Shown one piece after another: positions 33,889-43,441 of a stretch of DNA of 53,225 bases. Position 1 is the first letter of the stretch. Each line of letters begins with the position of its first letter. The stretch comes from an uncultured Verrucomicrobiales bacterium. GTDB lineage: Bacteria > Verrucomicrobiota > Verrucomicrobiia > Verrucomicrobiales > Akkermansiaceae. The notes beneath the pieces are model-generated. The model saw only the letters and a list, made by a program, of their open reading frames with translations. It was not told where the DNA came from and did not search any database. Both the position numbers and the translations under genes were made by a program. Location of the stretch: positions 1-53,225 of the forward strand of contig CAKZMG010000346.1 in assembly GCA_937128235.1 (NCBI GenBank), read 5' to 3'.

Positions 33889-35289
33889 ATGAAGATCGTT
33901 ACCCGTATTTCTTGTATAATCTTAACCACTTGCTTTTTTCAAGCAGCAGCTGCACAAATGAAATATGGTCTTATCAATACAAAAGGCGAAGTCATACTTG
34001 ATCCAATGTTTGATGAAATCGGTCATTTTAGCGGTGGGTTAGCTCCGTTTAGAAAAGGAAACAAATGGGGATTTATCGATAGAACAGGAGCAGTAAAAAT
34101 CAAGCCTACGTGGGATGATGTTAGTATCTTTTCTAAGGGATTTTCTGAGGTTCGTGAAGGTGATTATGAAAACGGTAAATGGGGCTTAATTGATCTAACA
34201 GGTAAAATCATTCTAGAACCAAAATGGGAAAGTTTATACTACCATAATAAAGACTCAATTAGAGTTGAGCGAAACCATAAATATGGAATGATTGATATCC
34301 ATGGTAATGAAGTCATCCCCCACCAATGGGATGATCTCACATGCTTTCATAAAGGTCTTTGCGTTGTCAAAAAAAAGGATGGAACTAGCGAGAAATGGGG
34401 TGCGATTAATAAAGACGGAAAAATCGTGATAAAACTCCAATGGGATCGTCAATTTTCTTTTGAAGAAGGAATCGCAGCAGTTGAAAAAGATGGCAAACAT
34501 GGTCTCATTGACAAAAAGGGAAATCGTATCTCAGAGTTAAATTGGGATAAAATAGATTATCCTTCAGAAGGACTGATAGCTGTTGAAAAAGACGGAAAAT
34601 GGGGTTTTGTAGATACCACAGGAAAACTTGTAATAGGCTTTAAGTGGGACAAAGCAGAAGCCTTTTCTGAAGGGTTCTCGGCTGTTCAAAAAAATGGAAA
34701 ATATGGGTTCATTGATAAAACAGGGAAAGTAATATCTGATTTAGTTTGGGACAATGTGAGATCTTTTCAAAATGGTCTTGCTAGAGTGAGAAAAGGTGAT
34801 GATGAAACAGGGACATGGGGCGTGATTAACGAAAAAGGAAGAGTGGTAGTCATCCCTCAATGGAAAATCATATATTCTTTCGAGAATGGACTCGCAACCG
34901 CTTTACAAGGAAATGCAGAAAATGCTAAATGGGGTGTCATCGATAGGACTGGAGCAATAGTCATTAAGCCTCAATGGTGCTTTATGGACTACAAATCAGT
35001 AGAAGGATTGTATCTTGTTATGGGAGGAGATTGGAAAAATGAAAAGTGGGGACATGTAGACCCCACTGGAAAAATTATCATCGCTCCTCAATGGGGCGCA
35101 TCCGATAGATTCAAAAATGGATTGGCTCCTGTGAGAATTGGAGACCCTAAAAAAGGAAAATATGGCTTCATCAATAAAGAAGGAATAGTTGTAGGAGAAT
35201 TAAAATGGGACAGCATAGGAGTATTTAATAGAGGAATATGTGTTGTCGGGCTCAGAACAAATGAAAAAACCGAAAAAGTCAGTCCTTAA
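33889..35289 (+). CDS. Exported WG-repeat protein
   Basis: 466 aa. Signal peptide at residues 1-22 (ITTCFF..AAAAQ). The rest is twelve WG-type repeats of about 35 residues, each around K(W/Y)G(F/L/V)I(D/N)..G.(V/I)(I/V)...W, e.g. KWGFIDRTGAVKIKPTWD, KYGFIDKTGKVISDLVWD and KWGVIDRTGAIVIKPQW. WG repeats build beta-rich solenoids or propellers and often act in protein or surface binding; the partner is unknown. The gene is AT-richer than its galE and nadA neighbours, which may mean later acquisition. A perfect small hairpin (CCTCAG-CTAC-CTGAGG, 33849-33864) lies 25 bp before the start. Confidence 0.88.
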   Translation: MKIVTRISCIILTTCFFQAAAAQMKYGLINTKGEVILDPMFDEIGHFSGGLAPFRKGNKWGFIDRTGAVKIKPTWDDVSIFSKGFSEVREGDYENGKWGLIDLTGKIILEPKWESLYYHNKDSIRVERNHKYGMIDIHGNEVIPHQWDDLTCFHKGLCVVKKKDGTSEKWGAINKDGKIVIKLQWDRQFSFEEGIAAVEKDGKHGLIDKKGNRISELNWDKIDYPSEGLIAVEKDGKWGFVDTTGKLVIGFKWDKAEAFSEGFSAVQKNGKYGFIDKTGKVISDLVWDNVRSFQNGLARVRKGDDETGTWGVINEKGRVVVIPQWKIIYSFENGLATALQGNAENAKWGVIDRTGAIVIKPQWCFMDYKSVEGLYLVMGGDWKNEKWGHVDPTGKIIIAPQWGASDRFKNGLAPVRIGDPKKGKYGFINKEGIVVGELKWDSIGVFNRGICVVGLRTNEKTEKVSP

Positions 35290-35405
35290 GTTTTGTATTA
35301 CCGTTGATCCGTATGTGTAATCCAGTGAAGACATAGGATTCTTGTAGTTCACTAACGGCTATAGTTTTATTTCATATGCACTAACTCTAATCTTTTGATT
35401 TACTG

Positions 35406-35822
35406 TCACGCAAACGGATTCTCAACTCTTAGCCCTGTGTGCTTAAAATCTCTCACATTTCTGGTTGCTAGCACCAACGAGTGCTTAAGTGCGGTCGCGG
35501 CTATTTGGCTATCGAGGCTTGGGAGCCTAAATCCTTCGCGCTCAGCCTTGGCTTGTAGCTGCCCCCATACTGTCGCAACCGAAGTATTATAACTCAAAAC
35601 ACGACCTTTCATACGCACAATAAGAATTGAGAGCCAGGTTTGAAATGCTCTCTTTCGTTTCCCATCAGCTAAGCGATCAATACCGTACTTGAGTTCACCA
35701 ATAGTCACTGTGGAAACATAGAGAGATGATTCATTCTCTCTCATCCAAGTAATGACTTTAGGGTCTGGGCTCTTCTTCAGAGTTTCACTCCAAACATTAG
35801 TATCAACAAGATAAGACCGCAT
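35406..35822 (-). CDS. vapC: VapC-family PIN-domain toxin
   Basis: 138 aa. PIN ribonuclease pattern: YLVDTNVWSETLKKSPDP (first Asp), STVTIGELKYGIDRL (Glu), LPSLDSQIAATALKHSLVLATRNVRDFKHTGLRVENPF (Asp in SLDSQIAA and NVRDF). These acidic residues bind the Mg2+ for RNA cleavage. It follows the antitoxin gene with 1 bp between them, in the usual vapBC order. The RNA target (often initiator tRNA or 23S rRNA in VapC) cannot be predicted. Confidence 0.92.
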   Translation of the reverse strand: MRSYLVDTNVWSETLKKSPDPKVITWMRENESSLYVSTVTIGELKYGIDRLADGKRKRAFQTWLSILIVRMKGRVLSYNTSVATVWGQLQAKAEREGFRLPSLDSQIAATALKHSLVLATRNVRDFKHTGLRVENPFA

Positions 35823-35823
35823 A

Positions 35824-36066
35824 CTAACTTCCTATGGTTGGGATAGGTGGAAAATCTTTAGCTCTTTCAGGTATCTCCAGCTCACCAGGAGCACTCAATA
35901 ACAAATCAACTAAACCTGAGTTCGGGGGGCTTGAAATCCGCCTCAGAAGAATAGTGTCATCATCTTCGATAGATATTTCAAAATCGTCCCCAGGGCAAAG
36001 CTCAAGCCTCTCCCTAACAGATGCAGGGAGAACTAGTTGCCCTTTTTGAGATAGTACCGTGGTCAT
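35824..36066 (-). CDS. vapB: VapB-type antitoxin (AbrB/MazE fold)
   Basis: 80 aa. AbrB-like swapped-hairpin DNA-binding domain at the N-terminus: TTVLSQKGQLVLPASVRERLELCPGDDFEISIEDDDTILLRR. The C-terminal half (LLSAPGELEIPERAKDFPPIP) is the part expected to wrap VapC. It is placed directly upstream of vapC in the same direction and should repress the operon with the toxin bound. The start at 36066 follows TACTCTATG with only a weak ribosome site. Confidence 0.88.
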   Translation of the reverse strand: MTTVLSQKGQLVLPASVRERLELCPGDDFEISIEDDDTILLRRISSPPNSGLVDLLLSAPGELEIPERAKDFPPIPTIGS

Positions 36067-36122
36067 AGAGTAAGAATATCTTACTCCCGCACTAAATCAA
36101 GTTTTTATTCTCTATCATCTAA

Positions 36123-36422
36123 TTACTCCGCATCCATCACTAGAACTTTTGCCCAGCGGTCTTTGTGGTCTGCGACAAAGGTATCGTGGTCTGGGTCTAT
36201 TTGGTAGGCATCGTGATCTGCGATGTTTTCGAAGCTGCAATAGAGTGCGTAGTCCCAGGATTTGTCTGTGACTGGTCTCTCAGGTGTGGCGGCGGGTTTT
36301 CCCCAGCCTCCTGAGGCTACGGTTTTAACCTCAGTCATATCTTGAAGTCCTTTTTCGAATTCTGCTCTTGCTGAGTCTGTCTTGTGCTCGTCTTTGAGCC
36401 AGAAGTATACGTGATGTTGCAT
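36123..36422 (-). CDS. Dabb (stress-responsive A/B barrel) domain protein
   Basis: 99 aa. Matches the small dimeric alpha+beta barrel family: MQHHVYFWLKDEH at the start (the catalytic-like H-V-x-F/V-W-L-K segment), FEKGLQDMTEV, then DYALYCSFENIADHDAYQIDPDHDTFVADHKDRWAKVLVMDAE at the end, with the usual D..AY..HP.H..F motif slightly changed. The biochemical role of most bacterial members is unknown. It is 47 bp downstream of fhs on the same strand. Confidence 0.85.
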   Translation of the reverse strand: MQHHVYFWLKDEHKTDSARAEFEKGLQDMTEVKTVASGGWGKPAATPERPVTDKSWDYALYCSFENIADHDAYQIDPDHDTFVADHKDRWAKVLVMDAE

Positions 36423-36469
36423 GGTAGTTTTAAGTTGTAAGATTTAAGTTTTAAGTGATCGGTTTTTCG

Positions 36470-38143
36470 TTAGAAGAGTCCTACGACTTTGCCGTCTTTG
36501 TCGATGTCTATTTTGTCTGCTGATGGAATTTTAGGAAGTCCAGGCATGGTCATGATGTCTCCGCAGATCATGACTACGAACTCCGCACCGGCTGAGAGTC
36601 TTACTTCTCGGATCTTCACCACATGACCTTCTGGTGCTCCGAGAAGCTTGGCGTCTGTGGAGAAACTGTATTGCGTTTTCGCTACACAGATAGGATAAGA
36701 TCCAAAGCCATCGGTCTGGAGCTTTTTGATTTGGTTGCGGACTTTCGTATCGGCTACGATGCCACTGGCACCATAGATTTTCTTAGCCACCGCTTCCATC
36801 TTACCCCATAGCGGGGTGTCATCTTCGTAGACGAATTTGAAGTTTGAGGGAGTGGTGTCTAGTGTTTCTACGACCTCGCGTGCTAGGTCCTCTGCACCAG
36901 CTCCGCCATTTGCCCAGTGGTCTGCTAGGACTACTTTTACTTGGAGATGTGCGAGCTTGTTGGTGACGAGATCTATCTCAGCTTGAGTGTCGAAACTAAA
37001 CTTATTGATGGCTACGATGCATGGCAGACCAAAGTTTTCACGGATATTTCTCACGTGGCGTTCGAGGTTTTTGAGTCCAAGTTCGAGAGCTGTTAGATTC
37101 TCTTCTTGGAGTGCATCTAGTTTCGCTCCACCGTGGAATTTTAGCGCTTTAATGGTAGCTACGATGACTGAGGCGTCTGGTTTTAGTCCAGATTTACGGC
37201 ACTTGATATCGACAAATTTCTCCGCTCCAAGATCTGCACCAAATCCTGCTTCGGTCACTACATAGTCGGCAAGTTTCAGCGCAGTTTTGGTAGCAACTAC
37301 TGTGTTACAGCCATGCGCGATGTTAGCAAATGGACCACCGTGAACAAAGGCGATGTTGCCTTCGAGAGTTTGAACAATGTTAGGTTTGAAGGCATCTTTT
37401 AGGAGCACCGTCATGGCTCCATGTGCGTTGAGATCTCGTGCGCGGATGGCTTTGCGTTCCCTAGTATAAGCTACGATGATATTGCCAAATTTTTCTTTCA
37501 TTTCAGCAACACTCGTGGAAAGGCAGAAGATAGCCATAACTTCGCTCGCCACAACGATGTCGAACCCATCTTGCCGAGGATAGCCATTTCCTATCCCACC
37601 GAGTGCGATGGTGATATCACGGAGTGCGCGGTCATTCATATCGACCACGCGCTTCCAGACTACTCTTCTAACATCTATCTTGAGCGCATTGCCGTGATGG
37701 ATGTGATTATCAATGAGAGCAGCCAATAAATTATTAGCCAGACCAATGGCATGGAAATCACCCGTGAAGTGGAGATTTATATCTTCCATAGGCACCACCT
37801 GAGCGTAGCCACCTCCTGCTGCTCCACCTTTCATCCCGAAGCACGGACCCAGTGATGGCTCGCGGAGGCAGACTACTGCTTTTTTACCTATCCTATTGAG
37901 CCCATCTGTTAGACCTACTGAAGTGGTCGTCTTCCCCTCACCTGCAGGCGTGGGGCTGATGGCTGTGACGAGAATGAGCTTGCCATCTTGATTGGATTCC
38001 AAGGTATCGATATAGTCTAGATCTAGCTTCGCCTTATAATGTCCGTAGGGTTCTAAGTGGTCATCTGAAATTCCTAGCTTATCTTGGGCTAAGGTTGAGA
38101 TGCGTTGCATGGTTGCTTTCTGTGCAATATCTATGTCTGTCAT
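36470..38143 (-). CDS. fhs: Formate-tetrahydrofolate ligase
   Basis: 557 aa. ATP-dependent formation of 10-formyl-tetrahydrofolate in one-carbon metabolism. P-loop [21 protein letters not shown] near residue 65, then [78 protein letters not shown] and [22 protein letters not shown] at the end. All Fhs signatures are present and the length is standard. It is divergent from mnmH, whose start is 120 bp away. Confidence 0.97.
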   Translation of the reverse strand: MTDIDIAQKATMQRISTLAQDKLGISDDHLEPYGHYKAKLDLDYIDTLESNQDGKLILVTAISPTPAGEGKTTTSVGLTDGLNRIGKKAVVCLREPSLGPCFGMKGGAAGGGYAQVVPMEDINLHFTGDFHAIGLANNLLAALIDNHIHHGNALKIDVRRVVWKRVVDMNDRALRDITIALGGIGNGYPRQDGFDIVVASEVMAIFCLSTSVAEMKEKFGNIIVAYTRERKAIRARDLNAHGAMTVLLKDAFKPNIVQTLEGNIAFVHGGPFANIAHGCNTVVATKTALKLADYVVTEAGFGADLGAEKFVDIKCRKSGLKPDASVIVATIKALKFHGGAKLDALQEENLTALELGLKNLERHVRNIRENFGLPCIVAINKFSFDTQAEIDLVTNKLAHLQVKVVLADHWANGGAGAEDLAREVVETLDTTPSNFKFVYEDDTPLWGKMEAVAKKIYGASGIVADTKVRNQIKKLQTDGFGSYPICVAKTQYSFSTDAKLLGAPEGHVVKIREVRLSAGAEFVVMICGDIMTMPGLPKIPSADKIDIDKDGKVVGLF

Positions 38144-38262
38144 TACTAAGAACTAACGCATTCAGAGTTCTAAAAAAAGCAAATAGCTTAAATAGTGCTG
38201 TGAAAAATGATTTTTGTGATGTCAACAAAGCCAGAATAAGGCACACTACTCACCTAGCCAAC

Positions 38263-39318
38263 ATGCAGCATTTATCTACTATTTCCTTTCCCCATGATCT
38301 TTCTGAATTTTCAGAGATCATTGATGTGCGCTCACCTTCAGAATATGCGTTAGACCATATCCCTGGTGCGATCAATCTGCCTGTTTTAGGGGATGAGCAG
38401 AGAGCCCGCGTAGGTGAAATTTATAAAAGTAATCCCTTCGAGGCTCGGAGACTAGGTGCCGCACTCATCTCTGCCAATGTCTCGGAACACATCCAGAGTA
38501 AGATGATGGAACACGGCATAGATTATTCACCCCTACTCTATTGTTGGCGAGGCGGTATGCGCTCTCGTTCATTCACCTTCATCCTAAAGTCTATAGGCTG
38601 GAAACCCCATGTCGTCCAAGGAGGATACCGAGCTTTTCGGAAATTTATTGTAGAAGACACCGAAGAAATATTTCTCACTGAAGGGCTAAACTTACAAGTT
38701 TTATCTGGGCTTACTGGTGTTGGAAAGACACGTTTACTGCATACCATCCGTGAACAAGGTGGGCAGGTTCTCGATTTAGAAGGTCTCGCAAATCATAAAG
38801 GTTCCCTACTCGGTGCTACACCTAGCTCTGCTCAGCCGGCACAGAAGAAATTTGAAACGGATCTCTGGCATCAAATGAAACAATTTGATCTCACTAAACC
38901 CATCTTCACTGAAGCTGAGAGTAACCGCATAGGAAATGTCCACTGCCCGCCAGCACTCTGGCAGGCTCTGAAAAGATCTCGCGTGATCAATATTCAGCTG
39001 CCAGTAACAGAGAGAATTAAAATCCTCCTGGAAGATTACCCACACTTTCAAGAAGAAGCAGAAGATCTAAAGCACCTCCTTAGCAAGCTAATTCCTCTAC
39101 GAGGACATGAACAAGTGAATCAATGGAACTCTCTGATTGATGAAAAAAATTGGGGTGATTTTGTCCAGTCCGTTCTCGAAAACCACTACGACCTCTGCTA
39201 CCGCGCACCAGGTGCAGAGGACTCTAACTACCAGCTAGCCACTGCCGATGTGAAAATCTCAGATGCTTCGAAAAACAGCTTTGAAGAGGCTGCTAAACAA
39301 ACACTATCTTTAGCTTAA
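38263..39318 (+). CDS. mnmH: tRNA 2-selenouridine synthase (SelU/MnmH)
   Basis: 351 aa from ATG 38263 (MQHLSTISF). A longer frame to 38095 overlaps fhs and lacks family sequence. Replaces S by Se in 2-thiouridine at the tRNA wobble position via a geranylated intermediate, using selenophosphate. N-terminal rhodanese domain: IIDVRSPSEYALDHIPGAINLPVL, active Cys in LLYCWRGGMRSRSF. C-terminal P-loop domain: VLSGLTGVGKTRLLH, EGLANHKGSLLGA. Presence implies a selD selenophosphate synthetase elsewhere in the genome. Confidence 0.95.
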   Translation: MQHLSTISFPHDLSEFSEIIDVRSPSEYALDHIPGAINLPVLGDEQRARVGEIYKSNPFEARRLGAALISANVSEHIQSKMMEHGIDYSPLLYCWRGGMRSRSFTFILKSIGWKPHVVQGGYRAFRKFIVEDTEEIFLTEGLNLQVLSGLTGVGKTRLLHTIREQGGQVLDLEGLANHKGSLLGATPSSAQPAQKKFETDLWHQMKQFDLTKPIFTEAESNRIGNVHCPPALWQALKRSRVINIQLPVTERIKILLEDYPHFQEEAEDLKHLLSKLIPLRGHEQVNQWNSLIDEKNWGDFVQSVLENHYDLCYRAPGAEDSNYQLATADVKISDASKNSFEEAAKQTLSLA

Positions 39319-39441
39319 ACCCACATACTTTCCTTTAGAAAACAGCTCTGAGAACGTTGAGAAAACTAAATCCATCTTAACTATCGACATGTCTGAATAA
39401 ATAGGTTATTTACTTTTCTCGCACTTACCCCCATGCGCATC

Positions 39442-40365
39442 ATGGCACGACAGAAAAAAGGAAATAATAAACAGCGATCTGGAGCGCGGAATAGGAGTTC
39501 TAAGCGGAAGAAAAAGAACTCTGGTATTCTAGGCTTTTTCCAGAGAGCCAGTAGCCGAGCTCATAAGCGCACGAACCAGAGAAACTGGAAGTCAAAGGGG
39601 ATGAAGTCAGTCAACGCATCCATTGCTCAAGAGTCTTCTGATGATTACAGCCTGCCTTTCACCCATCTTATTCTAAGAACTATCATCGGTATCTTTCTAC
39701 TCTTCCCCTGTTTTATTTCAACAGTCGCTATTTTTGAAATCAACACATCCCCCACTGCGACTAATCATTTTTGGCAGCAATTGTTTCAAGCTAAAGCATT
39801 TTTCTATTTCTCTATCGGTTGTTTTTTGATGCTTGGCTGGTTCTGGACTAAATTACTGCGAAAATCATTCCTTTACCTCTATGTCCTTGGTCATGAACTC
39901 ACCCATGCAATTTTCATTTTCTTATGTGGCGGGAAAATTTCTGGATTCAAGGTCACCCCAGATGGTGGCTATGTGATCACTAATAAGACAAACGTTTTGA
40001 TCGCTCTATCCCCGTACTTCGTTCCCTTTTGGACGAGTTTAGTGCTGATTATTTCCTACATTGTTCGCTGCTTAGTCCACCTTCCTTTCCATGATGAAGT
40101 CTTGTATTTCTTGATCGGCTTTACGTGGACATTTCATCTCGCTTGGACGATCTGGATGATACCGCGTGACCAACCAGACTTAAAAGAAAATGGCTCGTTT
40201 TTCTCACTCACAGTGATTTATCTAGCAAACATTTTACTTCTTGCCACCTTACTCTGCTTATCTCCTTCAGACTCAGGCATCACCTTTAAATCTTATTGCT
40301 ATCAGTGGATTAATCTTTTCATTGAAAATGGTCTAGCTTTAATCAGCTGGCTAAAAACATTCTAA
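39442..40365 (+). CDS. Membrane protein with HExxH motif (M50-like)
   Basis: 307 aa from MARQKKGNN (an ATG 9 bases earlier also fits). A long basic, Ser/Arg/Lys-rich N-terminal part (GARNRSSKRKKKNS) is followed by six to seven membrane segments. One holds LYVLGHELTHAIFIFLCGG, i.e. HExxH, the zinc-metalloprotease motif, in a hydrophobic setting as in site-2-protease-like proteins. A typical NxxPxxxLDG partner motif is not obvious; LIALSPYFVPF may be a relic. Putative intramembrane peptidase or an inactive relative; substrate unknown. Confidence 0.65.
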   Translation: MARQKKGNNKQRSGARNRSSKRKKKNSGILGFFQRASSRAHKRTNQRNWKSKGMKSVNASIAQESSDDYSLPFTHLILRTIIGIFLLFPCFISTVAIFEINTSPTATNHFWQQLFQAKAFFYFSIGCFLMLGWFWTKLLRKSFLYLYVLGHELTHAIFIFLCGGKISGFKVTPDGGYVITNKTNVLIALSPYFVPFWTSLVLIISYIVRCLVHLPFHDEVLYFLIGFTWTFHLAWTIWMIPRDQPDLKENGSFFSLTVIYLANILLLATLLCLSPSDSGITFKSYCYQWINLFIENGLALISWLKTF

Positions 40366-40383
40366 AAGCATTCTAAGAAATTC

Positions 40384-40420
40384 GAGCGGGCACTGATTTC
40401 TCAGCCACCCGCTCTCCTTT
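40384..40420 (+). terminator. Hairpin after the HExxH membrane protein gene
   Basis: GAGCGGG (40384-40390) pairs with CCCGCTC (40408-40414) and is followed by a short pyrimidine run (TCCTTT). A weak T-tract makes this a moderate terminator candidate. Confidence 0.5.
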
Positions 40421-40560
40421 CGTAACACACACGATTGTATTCAATTAAAAAAGATCCTTCACTCTGTGAGACCTCTTCTCTTACTGCTTGATTAAAGAAT
40501 ATTCTTAAATGTCACATCTCTGCCATTATAACTATTGGCTTTCTTTATAGCGGGACGCAA

Positions 40561-40596
40561 AAAAACCTAGAGACTAAATCAGCCTCTAGGTTTGAA
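40561..40596 (-). terminator. Rho-independent terminator of the Ala/Lys-rich lipoprotein gene
   Basis: AAACCTAGAG (40563-40572) and CTCTAGGTTT (40584-40593) form a perfect 10-bp stem. Read on the minus strand it is followed by a run of seven T. It sits 30 bp after the stop codon. Confidence 0.85.
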
Positions 40597-40623
40597 TTTG
40601 AATATAAGCTTGAAAAGCAAATT

Positions 40624-41190
40624 TTACTTCACTTCTGGAGTCACAGCATCTTTAGCTGCTCCTGCCGCGTCTTTTACAGCATCTCCTGTAGCTTTTGCTC
40701 CATCTTTGATTTTTTCTGCTGCACCTTCACCGAGCTTCTTAGCTCCTTCGACTGTGTTTGACGCACCTTCTTTTACAGCTTCCACTGCATTTCCAGTTGC
40801 TTCTTTAGTCTTTTCAGCTGCTTTTACTGCACCATCCTTGACTGCTCCTGCTGCCGCCTTTGTCTTATCAGCCACTACTGCTGCTCCGTCTTTGATCGCT
40901 TCACCAGTTTTACCAGCTACTTCTTTAGTCTTATCTACCGTTGCTGCTGCACCATCCTTGATAGCTTCACCTGCTTTTCCAGCTACTTCCTTGGTCTTGT
41001 CAGCCACTGCTGCTGCACCATCTTTAGTAGCTTCCACGGCCTTAGCTGTTCCGTCCTTCACAGCACTTGCTGCATCACCTGCCACCTCTGCGGTTGCATC
41101 TGCTGCGCTAGCTGCTGTTTCCTTTACTTCCTTGCATGATGTGAATGCTGCTGCTACACCTGCGATTATTAGTATGTTATTTAGTTTCAT
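40624..41190 (-). CDS. Repetitive Ala/Lys/Glu-rich lipoprotein (LEA-like)
   Basis: 188 aa. Signal peptide with lipobox AFTSC (Cys at residue 19). The mature part is a long amphipathic helical repeat of 11- to 20-residue units such as AVADKTKEVAGKAGEAIKDGAA, with A, K, D/E, G and T only. This resembles group 3 late-embryogenesis-abundant and apolipoprotein-like helices. Near-identical units (residues 68-130) point to recent duplication. Such proteins are often unfolded in solution and protect membranes or proteins under stress; here the role is not proven. It has its own terminator and an AT-rich promoter region. Confidence 0.75.
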   Translation of the reverse strand: MKLNNILIIAGVAAAFTSCKEVKETAASAADATAEVAGDAASAVKDGTAKAVEATKDGAAAVADKTKEVAGKAGEAIKDGAAATVDKTKEVAGKTGEAIKDGAAVVADKTKAAAGAVKDGAVKAAEKTKEATGNAVEAVKEGASNTVEGAKKLGEGAAEKIKDGAKATGDAVKDAAGAAKDAVTPEVK

Positions 41191-41314
41191 TGAATTATAT
41201 ATTTTGTTGTTGTTTTTTATCTACCGAGTAGATCTGGTTATTGCTAACCACGCCTTTAGACACCACATGTTAGAAAATTGTCACATCTATTTATGCGTCA
41301 TGATGAAAAAATTT

Positions 41315-43348
41315 CTATTCTTTTACAATCTTCACCGGAGCAGGAGGAAGTGAGTCCAAAAACATCTTCCCATAGCGTTTAGTCACTACCCTATTATCGA
41401 GTATCACTACTAAGCCACTGTCCTTTTCACTTCTGATAAGTCTCCCTACTCCCTGCCTCAGCTTGATCACAGCTTCTGGCACCGAGTATTCCATAAAGGC
41501 GTTCCCTCCATTCTCCTCTATCTCTTCTATCTTACATGCGATCAATGGGTGATCTGGCACACTAAAGGGAAGTCTAGTAACAATAACATTTGATAAACTC
41601 TCTCCCGGAACATCCACTCCAGCCCAGAAACTGTCGGTTCCGAATAAAACACTATGAACATCATCGCGGAAGACATCCACCATCTGGTGCCTAGGCATAC
41701 CGTCCCCCTGCACTAACAGCCTCCAGCCCATTTCATCGAAATAATCTTCCATTGCTTCCGCTACATTCCTCATCACTCGATAGCTTGTAAAAAGCACGAA
41801 CGCCTTGCCCTCAGTGTATTTTAGCACCCGCTCAATCCAGTGAACCAATGCGGACTCATATTTCTCAGTCCCAGGGTCTGGCATGGATTGCATCACGTAA
41901 ACCTGCATCTGCTTCTGATAGTCAAAGGGGCTTCCTATTTTTAGAAATCTACTTTTCTCAGCTCCCACTCGTTTACGAAAGTACCCCAGATCAGCATCTC
42001 CTGCACCGAGCGTTGCACTAGTCAGAACACAGGTTTTACCCTTACCAAACATCGTTTCCCTCAGCCTATCCGCTACATTGATCGGAGCTGATTGGAGCAC
42101 GAGATTCTCTCCATCGCGCCCAGTCTTCTCTACCCAATAAACACTATCATCGTCATCTTGATCGAGAAACATCTTTAGCCCTCCATGCATCTCACGCATT
42201 CGCCGAGCACCATCCATTAGCTCATTTCTAACAGCACTATCCTTCTCCAGGTCTTCAGCTGCCTCTTCCACCGCAGTCCAGAAATTCCTCAGCGGAAGCG
42301 CCATACTATTATCAACCAACTCAGGCTTACGCACCCTGAACTCCCGCGAATATTGCCCAAACTCGACAACCTCTCCAACTTCCTCAAAAAACGTCTCTGC
42401 CACTTCTAACAACTCCTCTGCACACTGCATCCCCTCACCATTACGCAAGGTCTTCAGCAGGCCCCGCTTAGTCTTTGGGTTATACAATCTCTGTACATCA
42501 AATCTCATTCCAGCATGACTCAGCCTCAGCCCTAATTGCTTCGCCGCCACATCCTCCAGCGTATGAGCCTCATCTAGAATAGCGAAATCATTGGCAAACA
42601 AATAACCTCCACTTCCACTCTCACCGAGCTCAATACTCTCCACCTCCTGCGCAAACAACGTGAAAAATAACGTGTGATTCACCACGATCACCTCCGCCTT
42701 CTCTGCTCGCTTCCGCACATTCTGATAAAAGCACGCATCCCCCCTGCCACAAGATTTCCTAGTACAGACATGAGCCTCACTACAGACCTGACTCCACACT
42801 TTAGCGCTCGGCTGAAAATCCATATCACTCAGACTCCCATCCAGCGTCTCCTCCGCCCAATCATAAATAGCCCGCAGCTCCTCCGTCTCACTACTAGAAA
42901 ATAAATCTCTAGGCCGCTCCATCGCCCTACGTAATCTGGCTGGGCACACGAAATTCCCTCTCCCCTTCAGTAAAACCGCATCAAACTCCTGCTTCAACAG
43001 CTTCTTCACAATCGGCAAATCTTTATTCACTAACTGCTCCTGGAGATTAATCGTATGCGTAGAAATCACCGCTTTCCTCTCATTCTCTATGGCAAATTTC
43101 ACTGCAGGAATCAAATACGCCAACGACTTCCCTACTCCAGTCCCCGCTTCTACTGACAACACTCCAGTGTCCTCTAATGTTTCCGCCACCGCCACTGCCA
43201 TCTCCTGCTGCTGTGGTCTGTATGAAAAATCAGGCGACTTCGAGAGCAAGCCAGAATCAGAAAACACATCATCTATCTCATGGGATAACTTTACCCCAGA
43301 GCTTCCTCCACCATCATGTCCATCGCCTACAGAAATCATCGTCTGCAC
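41315..43348 (-). CDS. dinG: DinG/Rad3-type (XPD-like) DNA helicase
   Basis: 677 aa. Superfamily 2 5'-3' helicase. Q-motif YRPQQQEMAVAVAETL, Walker A VEAGTGVGKSLAYLIP, VISTHTINLQEQL, DEAH in FAILDEAHTLED, then C-terminal motifs LFTSYRVMRN, LFGTDSFWAGVDVPGESLSNVIVTRLPF and LRQGVGRLIRSEKDSGLV. Cysteines placed for a [4Fe-4S] cluster are seen in NFVCPARL and in CSEAHVCTRKSCGRGDACFY. It unwinds DNA, perhaps R-loops, in repair. The start at 43348 (MQTMISVGDG) may be three codons early. Confidence 0.9.
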   Translation of the reverse strand: MQTMISVGDGHDGGGSSGVKLSHEIDDVFSDSGLLSKSPDFSYRPQQQEMAVAVAETLEDTGVLSVEAGTGVGKSLAYLIPAVKFAIENERKAVISTHTINLQEQLVNKDLPIVKKLLKQEFDAVLLKGRGNFVCPARLRRAMERPRDLFSSSETEELRAIYDWAEETLDGSLSDMDFQPSAKVWSQVCSEAHVCTRKSCGRGDACFYQNVRKRAEKAEVIVVNHTLFFTLFAQEVESIELGESGSGGYLFANDFAILDEAHTLEDVAAKQLGLRLSHAGMRFDVQRLYNPKTKRGLLKTLRNGEGMQCAEELLEVAETFFEEVGEVVEFGQYSREFRVRKPELVDNSMALPLRNFWTAVEEAAEDLEKDSAVRNELMDGARRMREMHGGLKMFLDQDDDDSVYWVEKTGRDGENLVLQSAPINVADRLRETMFGKGKTCVLTSATLGAGDADLGYFRKRVGAEKSRFLKIGSPFDYQKQMQVYVMQSMPDPGTEKYESALVHWIERVLKYTEGKAFVLFTSYRVMRNVAEAMEDYFDEMGWRLLVQGDGMPRHQMVDVFRDDVHSVLFGTDSFWAGVDVPGESLSNVIVTRLPFSVPDHPLIACKIEEIEENGGNAFMEYSVPEAVIKLRQGVGRLIRSEKDSGLVVILDNRVVTKRYGKMFLDSLPPAPVKIVKE

Positions 43349-43441
43349 TATTCCTAATCCATCCCACCCCGAAAGAAAGCACTATTTAAGTAAATCATCT
43401 CCAGAGTTGTCAAATAAGCCAATAGAAGCCAACATCACAAC

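Noticed and set aside
38095-38262. N-terminal extension of MnmH
   Set aside because: It overlaps fhs on the other strand; the rhodanese domain begins right after ATG 38263.
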